A stretch of 37,874 bases of DNA from Betaproteobacteria bacterium. GTDB lineage: Bacteria; Pseudomonadota; Gammaproteobacteria; Burkholderiales; SG8-41. This document shows, piece by piece, positions 27,058-36,444 of this stretch (positions are counted from its first letter, which is position 1; the number at the start of each line of letters is the position of its first letter). The stretch is taken from positions 1-37,874 of the forward strand of contig CANJQI010000036.1 in the NCBI GenBank assembly GCA_947476215.1, in the 5' to 3' direction. The position numbers and the translations under genes are program-made. The notes under the pieces are model-generated. The model worked only from the letters and a program-made list of their open reading frames with translations. It searched no databases and was not told where the DNA came from.

Positions 27058-28008
27058 TCACTGCGCGCGTATGCCCGCGCTCCTGATCACTTTGCCCATG
27101 CGTGCCAGCTCGGCTTTGATCTTGTCGGCATATTCTTCCGGAGAACTGCCTACGGATTCCACACCAGCATCAAAAAACTTCTGTTTGACGTCGATTTGAT
27201 TCACATAGCGCACGATGGCCTGATTCAATCGCCGAATTACGGCGGTCGGTGTCTTCGCCGGCGCAATGACGCCGTGGATGGCTTGCACTTCATAGTCCGC
27301 CAGTCCGGACGACGCTACCGTGGGCAGTCCCGGTGCAAGCGCGGACGGTTCCAATGTGGTTACCGCCAAGGCCCGCAACCGTCCTGACCGGACGTGTGGC
27401 GCCACCGCGCCTGCGGTCGGAAACATGAGCTGCGTCTGGCCTCCCATCAAGTCGGTGATGGCGGGTGCCGAGCCCTTATAGGGTATGCCCACCATGTTGA
27501 CGTTGGTCATGAACTTGAATAACTCGGCGGCAAGATGTGGCGACGACCCTATGATGCCCATCGAATAGTTCAGTTCGCCGGGGCGGGCTTTGACCAGTGC
27601 AATCAATTCCTTGACCGACTTCACGGGTAGCGCAGCGTGCACGACCAACAAGCTGGGTGCCCGGTCGACAGCAACCACGGGTGAAAAATCCCGGATCGGG
27701 TCGAACGGCGTTTCGCGAAGCAGCGGCGTGGCCGTGAATGAACTGCCGGACAGCAGCAAGGTATAGCCATCAGGCGCGGCCTTGGCCACCATCTCAACTG
27801 AAATACTGCTTGGCCTGTTCTCGACGATCACCGGCTGGCCTAGCGATCCTGGAATGCCCTGCGCAAGCAAGCGTGCGATGAAATCCTGCCCGCCACCAGG
27901 TTCCGAGGCGATGATGCGTATGGGTTTAATGGGGAAGTCCTGAGCGTGTGTGTGGCACGTCACCAAGATTAATATTCCGGTGCGGAAAAGCCAAGCGGAG
28001 ATGTTCAT
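27058..28008 (-). CDS. Bug/TctC family substrate-binding protein
   Basis: FPIKPIRIIASEPGGGQDFIARLLAQGIPGSLGQPVIVENRP...APGLPTVASSGLADYE. Confidence 0.93.
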   Translation of the reverse strand: MNISAWLFRTGILILVTCHTHAQDFPIKPIRIIASEPGGGQDFIARLLAQGIPGSLGQPVIVENRPSSISVEMVAKAAPDGYTLLLSGSSFTATPLLRETPFDPIRDFSPVVAVDRAPSLLVVHAALPVKSVKELIALVKARPGELNYSMGIIGSSPHLAAELFKFMTNVNMVGIPYKGSAPAITDLMGGQTQLMFPTAGAVAPHVRSGRLRALAVTTLEPSALAPGLPTVASSGLADYEVQAIHGVIAPAKTPTAVIRRLNQAIVRYVNQIDVKQKFFDAGVESVGSSPEEYADKIKAELARMGKVIRSAGIRAQ

Positions 28009-28279
28009 GGTCTAACTCCCAATACAGAGCTCGCGGTGAACGCAGGAAACCAAGAGAAACAAATAATGTGAGTGGGCACGTCTTTTGCGCCCACGCGGAC
28101 AACGCGTTTCGCAAAACTCTTTGAATTTGGCATTCCCAAGAAATCGGCAACACACGCGGATATTGCATGCGACTCGGGGGCACGCTACGCTTTGCCCACA
28201 TATAGTTTTTGCTTGGACAGTCCGACTTCTGACGGTCGCCACCTACGGCACAGGGTCGTTGGACTGTCAGCCATATCAT

Positions 28280-28354
28280 TGGTGCCGGATATCTGAATCG
28301 AACAGATGACCTACCGCTTACAAGGCGGTTGCTCTACCCCTGAGCTAATCCGGC
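28280..28354 (-). tRNA. tRNA-Thr (anticodon UGU)
   Basis: Minus strand: gccggat-ta-gctc-aggggta-gagc-a-accgc-cttgtaa-gcggt-aggtc-atctg-ttcgatt-cagat-atccggc-a-cca; complete cloverleaf, loop cttgtaa gives anticodon TGT, CCA encoded. Confidence 0.93.
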
Positions 28355-28626
28355 AGCTTACGTAACTCACTGTCACATCACGCGTTTATATTATACAGGG
28401 TGTCGCCAATTGCCGTGGTCAGTAGAGTCGCATCGCGGCGAGTGGTGATATACGCTGACACTAGGCCTGTTCTCTAATCGTTCCAACTGGTCTGCATCCG
28501 ATACGCCATTTTCGATGTGGCTCATGAGATCGGGATTAGTCCAAACGGGCATTATCGGCGCGCTGGCCTTACCGTTATCCACTTGCTACTATCGGACCAA
28601 CCGTTGCAAAAGTGGTGGCACTCGAC

Positions 28627-29724
28627 ATGAGCGAAACTGGCCGCACAGAACCTCAACTTGGGGGCAATCCGTATGCGTATGCCGACAGCCAGGTTCCAGA
28701 GGCGGCCGGGATACAGCGCCACGAAATCGAATTTACCGCGTCGGCTGGCGAGTACTTTCGCATCTGGATCGTCAATCTCGCGCTGACCATCGTCACGCTG
28801 GGAATTTATTCCGCTTGGGCCAAGGTCCGCAAGAAGCGCTACTTTTACGGCCACACATTGATAGACGGTGACAGTTTCGACTATCGCGCCCAACCGTTGT
28901 CGATATTGAAAGGGCGCATCATCGCGGTGGTATTGTTTGGTGCCTACTCGCTGGCAGGCCAGTTTTCACCGGTGCTGGCTGGCAGCTTCACACTCGTACT
29001 GGTATTCGCTATGCCATGGCTGGTCGTGCGCTCGCTGGCGTTCAACGCGCACAATTCGGCGTATCGCAATATTCGGTTCAGCTTTCGCGGCCGTTACGGG
29101 GAAATGCTCAAGCTGCTGATCGGCGGCGGACTGCTGGTGATGCTCTCGCTCGGCATCGGCTATCCCTATATCAAGGCGCGCATGATCGCATTCGCCGCAC
29201 GTTATCACGCATACGGAACAACCTCGTTCGCGCTGCGCGAGATCACGCGCCCCCTGTACGGCATCTATATCAAAGCGCTTGGTTTGCTGATCGTGGGCAG
29301 CGCGGGCGCCGCTATCGCCGCCGGTAGCCTGGGCGTATTCACGAACATGAGCAGCGGCATGTCGGCCGGGTTCCCGGTGTTCGTGATTGCCATCTATGCC
29401 GTGTATTTGATGGTTTACTCCTACCTCAACGCGCGCACCACTAATGCGACCTGGAATGCGCTTGAGATCGGACCTTTGAGTTTCGAAAGCACGCTCGGCG
29501 CACGGCAGCTCGCCGGCATCTATCTCGTCAATATGGTGGCCATACTGTTCACGCTCGGACTGGCAACACCGTGGGCGGTGGTACGCACCATGCGCTATCG
29601 TGCGCAACACACGACAGCGCTCGCCGCCGGCGGACTTGCCAGTTTTGTCGCCGCGGAAGCAAACAACCTGAACGCGACCGGCGAAGAAGTCGGCGAAATG
29701 TTCGATGTCGACTTCAGTCTATGA
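28627..29724 (+). CDS. YjgN family (DUF898) integral membrane protein
   Basis: EFTASAGEYFRIWIVNLALTIVTLGIYSAWAKVRKKRYFYGHTLIDGDSFDYRAQPLSILKGR: typical DUF898; multiple TM segments. Start 28612 or 28627. Confidence 0.9.
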   Translation: MSETGRTEPQLGGNPYAYADSQVPEAAGIQRHEIEFTASAGEYFRIWIVNLALTIVTLGIYSAWAKVRKKRYFYGHTLIDGDSFDYRAQPLSILKGRIIAVVLFGAYSLAGQFSPVLAGSFTLVLVFAMPWLVVRSLAFNAHNSAYRNIRFSFRGRYGEMLKLLIGGGLLVMLSLGIGYPYIKARMIAFAARYHAYGTTSFALREITRPLYGIYIKALGLLIVGSAGAAIAAGSLGVFTNMSSGMSAGFPVFVIAIYAVYLMVYSYLNARTTNATWNALEIGPLSFESTLGARQLAGIYLVNMVAILFTLGLATPWAVVRTMRYRAQHTTALAAGGLASFVAAEANNLNATGEEVGEMFDVDFSL

Positions 29725-30787
29725 TCCCAGGATGATCGAGTTCGACGCGTTCTACTATGATGGCAAGACATCCGCGCGCGCTGCGGTGCGTGTGCGCGGA
29801 CTTGCGCACAGCCTGCACATCACGGGGTCCGGCATTAACACCGAGATTGCACTCGTCGAGGTGCGCGTCGACGCGCGAGTAGGCGATGCACGCCGCACGC
29901 TGGCTTTGCCCGGCGGGGCGCAATTGCAGACCGATGACCATACTGCCCTCGCAGCGCTGTTTCCGCGCGCCCACCGTCTCGAATCCTGGGTCCAGACACT
30001 GGAACGAAAGTGGGGTTACGCACTGGCGGCCATCGCATTGATCGCGGCGTTTACATGGTGGTGCGCGGTGTTTGGCGTGCCGCTGGCGGCCACCGCAATC
30101 GCCAACGCCACGCCGGCCACCGTCGAGTCTACCCTCGGCGAACATACGCTGGCGACCCTGGACAAGAGCATGTGCGACAGCAGCGCACTGCCCGCCGCGC
30201 GTGTCGCCGATGTGCAAAAACATTTCAGCACGCTGATTAATGGGCTCAACGATGGTTATGCATACCGTCTCGAATTTCGTGCCTGCGGCGGATTCGGAGC
30301 AAACGCCATCGCGCTGCCCGGCGGGGTCATCCTGGTCACGGACGAACTAGTCAAACTCGCACAGAACGATCAACAGATTGCGGCGGTTCTCGCCCATGAA
30401 ATCGGACATGTGCATCATAAACATGGCCTGCGCATGACTTTGCAGAGCGCCGGCGTTGCCGCGCTGGTCGCTGCCCTTGCCGGCGACGCCGTGACCATCA
30501 CCAAACTGGCGGTCTTGCTGCCCACCGTGTTGTTGCAAAGCGGCTATTCGCGGGAATTCGAAACAGACGCCGACACGTATGCGTTTGAACGCATGAAAGC
30601 AATCGGTCTGTCGGCGCAATATTTCGCCGAGATCATGACGCTGCTCGAACAACAACACAACGCTCGTAGCGGTACGCCTGCGGAAAAGACGGATGCGGCG
30701 CGCACCAATTCCCGGCACGCGCTCGATTACCTGTCGACGCACCCCGCCACCGCCGAACGCATAGATCGGGCACGGAATTATCGGTAG
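29705..30787 (+). CDS. M48 family metallopeptidase
   Basis: AAVLAHEIGHVHHKHGLRM (HExxH zinc motif), SREFETDADTYAFERM, STHPATAERIDRA; overlaps the 3' end of the YjgN gene. Confidence 0.92.
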   Translation: MSTSVYDPRMIEFDAFYYDGKTSARAAVRVRGLAHSLHITGSGINTEIALVEVRVDARVGDARRTLALPGGAQLQTDDHTALAALFPRAHRLESWVQTLERKWGYALAAIALIAAFTWWCAVFGVPLAATAIANATPATVESTLGEHTLATLDKSMCDSSALPAARVADVQKHFSTLINGLNDGYAYRLEFRACGGFGANAIALPGGVILVTDELVKLAQNDQQIAAVLAHEIGHVHHKHGLRMTLQSAGVAALVAALAGDAVTITKLAVLLPTVLLQSGYSREFETDADTYAFERMKAIGLSAQYFAEIMTLLEQQHNARSGTPAEKTDAARTNSRHALDYLSTHPATAERIDRARNYR

Positions 30788-30790
30788 CAG

Positions 30791-31675
30791 CTAAAGTGTC
30801 GAAGCCTCGGGAACGGTTATCCGCCCCATGCGGCCGCTCTGATAATCAACAACCGCCTGCTGAATTTCTTCGCGGGTGTTCATCACGAAAGGCCCGTAGC
30901 CTGCGATCGGTTCGTCTATGGGTTCGCCGTTGAGCACCAGCACCGTCGCATCCTGCAGCGCATTCACAGCGAACGATGTGCCGTCGCGCTCAAGCACCGC
31001 GAGCTGCGCCTCACTGACCTCTTCACCGCCAGTCAGGCGCAGGCGGCCCTTCAACACCAGCAACGCGGTGGTGTGTCCTTCAGTTACCGTGAATTCGGCG
31101 CGATGTCCGGCATTGAGCCGCACGTCCCACAGATTGATCGGCGTGAACGCATGCGCAGGGCCCCGCGCGCCGTTGTAGTTGCCCGCGATCACGCGCACCG
31201 ATCCAGCGCCGTCAGCCAATTCAACGCGCGGTATCTGCGCGTTGGTGATGTTCTGGTAGCCGGGCGGCGCCTTTTTGTCGCGCGCCGGCAGATTCACCCA
31301 TAACTGGATCATCTCGAACGGGCCGCCGCGTTGCGCGAACCCGCGTCCGTGGAATTCCTCGTGCACGATCCCGGACGCTGCGGTCATCCATTGCACGTCG
31401 CCGGGCCCGATCACGCCACCGCCACCCGACGAATCGCGATGCTCGACTTCGCCTTCGTAAACGATGGTGACAGTCTCAAAACCGCGATGCGGATGCTCGC
31501 CTACACCCAGCCGTTTGGTGGTCGGCGGAAACGTGGCCGGTCCGGCATAGTCGAGCAGCAGGAACGGCGACAGCTCGGCACCCAGTTCGCTATAGGAAAA
31601 AATACTGCGCACGGGAAACCCATCGCCCACCCAGTGGCGCTGGTTGTTGCTGCGGATTAACGAAAGCTTTTTCAT
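30791..31675 (-). CDS. Pirin family protein
   Basis: SPFLLLDYAGPATFPPTTKRLGVGEHPHRGFETVTIVYEGEVEHRDSSGGGGVIGPGDVQWMTAASGIVHEEFH: pirin cupin signature. Confidence 0.95.
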   Translation of the reverse strand: MKKLSLIRSNNQRHWVGDGFPVRSIFSYSELGAELSPFLLLDYAGPATFPPTTKRLGVGEHPHRGFETVTIVYEGEVEHRDSSGGGGVIGPGDVQWMTAASGIVHEEFHGRGFAQRGGPFEMIQLWVNLPARDKKAPPGYQNITNAQIPRVELADGAGSVRVIAGNYNGARGPAHAFTPINLWDVRLNAGHRAEFTVTEGHTTALLVLKGRLRLTGGEEVSEAQLAVLERDGTSFAVNALQDATVLVLNGEPIDEPIAGYGPFVMNTREEIQQAVVDYQSGRMGRITVPEASTL

Positions 31676-32026
31676 GTCAGGCGCTCCTGATCGATTGCGA
31701 TGGAGTGAATTTACACCCTTCCCAGATTAATTATTATGTGACGAGGATCACCTAGTGATGGTGTAACGGTAATAGTTGGCAATCTACGGGCGACCGGTAC
31801 TGAACTGTTTGATGACAGATCGGCAACCCGATGTCGCGGCCGTTGTGCCAGCACTCCGGGTGGTGCAGGAAAAGTATCAATTGCGACGGATACTTGCGAT
31901 GCCAGCCAGGTGGGTGGCAGGGCAAACAGGGGCAGCTCCACAAACGTACGAGTATTTCAATTGCCGTCGGCAAACGTGGCACAATCTAAGAACAACAACT
32001 GTGCTTTACGTCATAAAAGGAATCAA

Positions 32027-32779
32027 ATGGAAATGCTGACAGATCCGCAGATATGGATTGCGCTCGCCACGCTCACGGCGCTGGAGATCGTGTTGGGAAT
32101 CGATAACATTATTTTCATTTCGATACTGGTTGGCCGCCTGCCCGCGCAGCAGCGCAACCGTGCTCGCGTGATCGGGCTGGGACTGGCGATGGGTACGCGC
32201 ATACTGCTGCTGCTGTCGCTGGCGTGGGTCATGACGCTGACCGATCCGCTGTTCGCGATTCTGAAGCTGGAGGTATCCGGTCGCGACATCATCCTGATCG
32301 GCGGCGGATTGTTCCTGCTTTGGAAGAGCGTGCATGAAATCCATAATTCCCTGATGGGCGTGGAGGAGGAAGGGCAGCATGCCGCGGCGCGGGCGGGCTT
32401 TGCCGCGGTGTTGGTCCAGATCGCCATCATCGACATCGTGTTTTCGCTCGATTCCGTGATCACCGCGGTCGGCATGGTGGACGAAGTGGAAGTGATGATA
32501 GCCGCCATCGTAATCGCGGTCATGGTGATGATGTTCGGTGCCAAATCGATCGGCGACTTTGTCGATCGCAATCCCACGATCAAGATGCTGGCGCTGTCGT
32601 TCCTGATCATGGTCGGAACCGCGCTGATCGCCGAAGGCTTCAAGTTTCATGTGCCCAAGGGCTACATCTACTTCGCGATGGCCTTCTCCGTGGCGGTGGA
32701 AATGCTCAACATCAGAATACGCAGGCGCGTGGAACCGGTCAGGCTGCACAAAGCGCTTGAGGAGAGAGGTCCGGTTTAG
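32027..32779 (+). CDS. TerC family integral membrane protein
   Basis: MEMLTDPQIWIALATLTALEIVLGIDNIIFISILVGRLP...DIVFSLDSVITAVGMV; ATG 32027 preceded by aaagga. Confidence 0.94.
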   Translation: MEMLTDPQIWIALATLTALEIVLGIDNIIFISILVGRLPAQQRNRARVIGLGLAMGTRILLLLSLAWVMTLTDPLFAILKLEVSGRDIILIGGGLFLLWKSVHEIHNSLMGVEEEGQHAAARAGFAAVLVQIAIIDIVFSLDSVITAVGMVDEVEVMIAAIVIAVMVMMFGAKSIGDFVDRNPTIKMLALSFLIMVGTALIAEGFKFHVPKGYIYFAMAFSVAVEMLNIRIRRRVEPVRLHKALEERGPV

Positions 32780-32844
32780 GAGAGCGGGCGGAGGCATGCG
32801 GGCGCGACGGCTGCCCGGCGCATCCGGGAGCTCCGCTCAACTGA

Positions 32845-34506
32845 TCATTTGAGGGGCTTGTAGCGGAACCGCTTTGGCTTCGCGCCTTCCGCGCCCAGAC
32901 GTTTCTTCTTGTCGGCTTCGTATTCCTGATAGTTGCCGTTGAAGAACGTCCATTTCGAATCGCCTTCGGCCGCCAGTATGTGCGTGGCGATACGGTCCAG
33001 GAACCAGCGATCGTGTGAAATCACCAGTATGCTGCCGGCGAATTCGAGCAGTGCATCTTCGAGCGCGCGCAGGGTCTCAACGTCGAGATCGTTGGACGGT
33101 TCGTCGAGCAACAGCACGTTGCCGCCGGCGATCAGCGTCTTGGCGAGATGCAGGCGCCCGCGTTCGCCGCCCGACAGATTGCCGACCTTCTTGCTCTGGT
33201 CGGTGCCCTTGAAATTGAAGCGGCCCAGATAGGCGCGCGACGGCATTTCGAATTTTCCGACGTTCAGAATATCGGAACCGCCGGACACGTAGTCGAACAC
33301 CGTCTTGTCACCCTCAAGCGATTCGCGCGACTGATCGACCACTGCCATTTTCACGGTCTGTCCAATGACTACCTCGCCGCTGGCGGGCTTTTCGGTGCCG
33401 GTGATCATGCGGAACAGCGTCGACTTGCCGGCGCCGTTGGGGCCTATGATGCCGACGATGGCGCCGGGTGGCACCGCGAATGAAAGGTCGTCTATCAGCA
33501 GGCGGTCACCGTAACCTTTGCTTACCCCCTTGAATTCAATGACGTTATCGCCAAGACGATCGGCCACCGGGATAAAAATTTCCTGCGTTTCGTTGCGCTT
33601 CTGGTACTCATACGAGCTTAATTCCTCGAAGCGCGCGAGACGCGCCTTGCTCTTGGCCTGGCGTCCCTTGGCGTTCTGCCGCACCCATTCCAGTTCGCGC
33701 TTGATGGTCTTCTGGCGCGCGGATTCGGTGGCCTCTTCCTGCTTGAGCCGCTCGTCCTTCTGCTCCAGCCACGAACTGTAATTGCCTTTCCAGGGGATGC
33801 CGTGGCCACGGTCGAGTTCGAGTATCCATTCGGCGGCGTTGTCGAGGAAGTAGCGATCGTGCGTGACCGCCACCACGGTGCCGGGAAATTTGGTCAGGAA
33901 CTGCTCCAGCCATTCGACGCTTTCGGCGTCGAGGTGGTTGGTCGGCTCGTCAAGCAGCAGCATGTCGGGCTTGGAGAGCAGCAGCCGGCACAATGCGACG
34001 CGGCGCTTCTCGCCGCCGGACAACGGCTTGATCTTGGCATCCCACGGCGGCAGGCGCAGCGCATCGGCGGCGATTTCGAGCTGGTGATCGGTGTCGCTGC
34101 CACCCGCCGCCAGTATCGCTTCATACTTGGCCTGGTCAGCCGCGAGTTTGTCGAAGTCAGCGTCGGGCTCTGCGTAAGCGGCGTAAATCTCGTCGAGCTT
34201 CTTTTTCGCCTCGGCGGTTTCGCCCAGCCCTTCTTCGACGATCTCACGCACGGTCTTGTCGGGATCGAGCTCCGGCTCCTGCGGCAGAAAACCGATGCGC
34301 ATATTGGGCATCGGCACGGCTTCGCCCTCGAAATTGGTGTCCTCGCCCGCCATGATCTTGAGCAGCGTGGACTTGCCCGAGCCGTTCAGGCCCAGCACGC
34401 CGATCTTGGCGCCCGGAAAGAACGACAACGAAATATTTTTGAGTATCTGGCGCTTGGGTGGCACGACCTTGCCGACGCGCTGCATGGTAAAAACGTATTG
34501 GGCCAT
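32845..34506 (-). CDS. ettA: Energy-dependent translational throttle protein EttA (ABC-F ATPase)
   Basis: Tandem ABC domains: LGLNGSGKSTLLKIMAG, LSGGEKRRVALCRLLLSKPDMLLLDEPTNHLD, IGPNGAGKSTLFRMITG, LSGGERGRLHLAKTLIAGGNVLLLDEPSNDLD; 553 aa. Confidence 0.95.
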   Translation of the reverse strand: MAQYVFTMQRVGKVVPPKRQILKNISLSFFPGAKIGVLGLNGSGKSTLLKIMAGEDTNFEGEAVPMPNMRIGFLPQEPELDPDKTVREIVEEGLGETAEAKKKLDEIYAAYAEPDADFDKLAADQAKYEAILAAGGSDTDHQLEIAADALRLPPWDAKIKPLSGGEKRRVALCRLLLSKPDMLLLDEPTNHLDAESVEWLEQFLTKFPGTVVAVTHDRYFLDNAAEWILELDRGHGIPWKGNYSSWLEQKDERLKQEEATESARQKTIKRELEWVRQNAKGRQAKSKARLARFEELSSYEYQKRNETQEIFIPVADRLGDNVIEFKGVSKGYGDRLLIDDLSFAVPPGAIVGIIGPNGAGKSTLFRMITGTEKPASGEVVIGQTVKMAVVDQSRESLEGDKTVFDYVSGGSDILNVGKFEMPSRAYLGRFNFKGTDQSKKVGNLSGGERGRLHLAKTLIAGGNVLLLDEPSNDLDVETLRALEDALLEFAGSILVISHDRWFLDRIATHILAAEGDSKWTFFNGNYQEYEADKKKRLGAEGAKPKRFRYKPLK

Positions 34507-34661
34507 AGGGATTACCGTGGGGAAAAGTTGGCAATCATAACGGAATGCGCGCCCGCGCGTCGAACGCGTTTACGCGCCCCTTGTAATCCAGCCCTTAACC
34601 GGCGTAGTCTGACGGCAGTTTCCGGGGACACCAAACCGCAAATTTCAAACAGGGGGCAATC

Positions 34662-34922
34662 ATGAGTTTCGACTCGACCATGAAATTCACGACTAACATG
34701 ACGCGGGCTGAAATCGACGCCAAGCTGCCGGAGTTGCGAACGTTTTCCACTGCCGCGCAGCTTGATGACATCACCAAACTACTCAGCGACACCGTCGCGC
34801 TGCCCGCTACCGAACTCGCGGAGCGCATGGTACGCTGCCAGCAGATCACCGGCGGCAAGGACGAATATGCACTGCTCTATGATCAGCTCGACATGCTGAT
34901 TATCAATTTGCGCAACTTGTAA
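34662..34922 (+). CDS. Hypothetical protein (86 aa)
   Basis: Intact ORF MSFDSTMKFTTNMTRAEIDAKLPELRTFSTAAQLDD...; no family recognised. Confidence 0.5.
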   Translation: MSFDSTMKFTTNMTRAEIDAKLPELRTFSTAAQLDDITKLLSDTVALPATELAERMVRCQQITGGKDEYALLYDQLDMLIINLRNL

Positions 34923-35107
34923 TCGCACTTGTCGTTGAGATTTACCCGCCGGTTTACCTGCCTGGCGAGCGTTTTTTGATAGCTTATAGTTGCAAGTTCT
35001 TTACGATGAATCCGGAGAAGCACAATGGAAGAACAATTCAAGACATTCAGTCCGCGCCTGCGGACAATGCAGGCGCCGTCAATGCCCTGCCCAGCCAGGA
35101 GCACGTC

Positions 35108-36319
35108 ATGACCGCGCGCCGCCTCAAAGTCGGAGTCGTCGGGGCAAGCATCAGCAACAGCCCGGATGGACGGGAACGGTATGCCGTGCGCGCCCACGTA
35201 CCCGCGCTCAAGCATCTGTCGGATTTGTTCGAGGTCGTGGCCATATGCACCACGCGCATGGACACGGCGAGCGCGGCCGCCAAGCATTTCGATGTGCCGC
35301 ACGCCTACGACAGCGTCGAGCGCATGCTGAAGGAAGTGCCCGAGATTGATGTGGTGTGCGTGAGCGTCAACCCCGGTCAGCACTATCAGGTTGTCATGGC
35401 TGCGCTGAATGCCGGCAAGCACGTGTACTGCGAGCAGGCGCTGGGCGTTTCCACCGCGCAGGCGCAGGAAATGTACGAGCTTGCGCGACGCAAGAACGTG
35501 CGTACCGTGGTCGGAAATCAGCCGCATTTCGAACCCGCGGTTCTGCAGATGATAGAAATGGCGCAGAACGGTTACATCGGCAAACCGCTGTCGTTCAACA
35601 TCACCTATTTCGCGAGCGCACACATCGCCCCGCGCCCCTCACACCGCACCTGGCTGTTCTCGGCCGAGGCATGCGGGCATCCCGGTTTTCGCAGTAATCA
35701 CAGTCTTGAACGCGTGATGTCGGTGCTGGGTGATGTCAAGGAAATCTGCGCCGACATGGCGGTGCTGGTGCCGGAGCGTCCCAACCTCGACGGCGGGCCA
35801 CCGCTGAAAACGACCGTTACCAACAACATCAACTATTTGCTGCGCGTCGGCGACAACGTCATGGGGACACTACAGGTATGCCTGACGGCGTGGTTCGGCA
35901 CCGGATACGGTTTTCAAGTCTATGGCACTGAAGGCATGCTCATGCTTGCCGTGCAGGACACAGGTGAAAAGAACACCGTGGCAGGTGATCCCATGCACGG
36001 AGAACTGCGCCTATATGGCAATCGGGTCGACATGAAGCAACTGATGGCCAATCCCACAGCACCGGAACTGCTGCAGCGGCAGTTCAAGGAAATCCAGCCG
36101 GATGCCAAGCATTGCTATGTAACGGGAATAGATCAGGGCCGCGGACTGTTTGCGGTGGCGCAGATGTGGCACGCCTTCGCGCATGCCATCCATACCGGCA
36201 CCGAGTGCCCGACCAATTTCCGCAATCAGCTCAAGATCCACTGCGTGTGGGACGCCACCGAGCAGTCGATGCGCGACAGAAGCTGGGCTAAAGTCGATTA
36301 CAGCCGGCTCGGGGCGTAA
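35108..36319 (+). CDS. Gfo/Idh/MocA family oxidoreductase
   Basis: LKVGVVGASISNSPDGRERYAVRAHVPALKHLSDLFEVVAICTTRMDTASAAAKHF...VVCVSVNPGQHYQVVMAALNAGKHVYCEQALG. Start 35108 or an upstream in-frame ATG (35006). Confidence 0.92.
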   Translation: MTARRLKVGVVGASISNSPDGRERYAVRAHVPALKHLSDLFEVVAICTTRMDTASAAAKHFDVPHAYDSVERMLKEVPEIDVVCVSVNPGQHYQVVMAALNAGKHVYCEQALGVSTAQAQEMYELARRKNVRTVVGNQPHFEPAVLQMIEMAQNGYIGKPLSFNITYFASAHIAPRPSHRTWLFSAEACGHPGFRSNHSLERVMSVLGDVKEICADMAVLVPERPNLDGGPPLKTTVTNNINYLLRVGDNVMGTLQVCLTAWFGTGYGFQVYGTEGMLMLAVQDTGEKNTVAGDPMHGELRLYGNRVDMKQLMANPTAPELLQRQFKEIQPDAKHCYVTGIDQGRGLFAVAQMWHAFAHAIHTGTECPTNFRNQLKIHCVWDATEQSMRDRSWAKVDYSRLGA

Positions 36320-36444
36320 CGGCCTGATGTATCAATGCGAAAAAGAAGACGGGCTAGGACAGCTCTAGCCGTATTCGCAGGCGCATTGTCGTTGTATGGG
36401 TCTTGAAGGCGGCGAGCGCCGCGCCGCCTTCAGGCGCACTGCTC

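Noticed and set aside
26229-27086. Plus-strand 285-aa ORF
   Set aside because: Antisense to the MmgE/PrpD gene 25572-26984; no recognisable domain.
32006-32797. Minus-strand 263-aa ORF antisense to terC
   Set aside because: His/Asp/Gln-rich shadow translation of TerC coding; no independent support.
33802-34665. Plus-strand 287-aa ORF and other ORFs antisense to ettA
   Set aside because: Antisense to a highly conserved ABC-F gene; shadow ORF.
35024-35110. Short ORF MEEQFKTFSPRLRTMQAPSMPCPARSTS just upstream of the Gfo/Idh/MocA gene
   Set aside because: Has a plausible RBS and ends at the 35108 start, so it could be a leader peptide, but there is no attenuator structure or conservation evidence.
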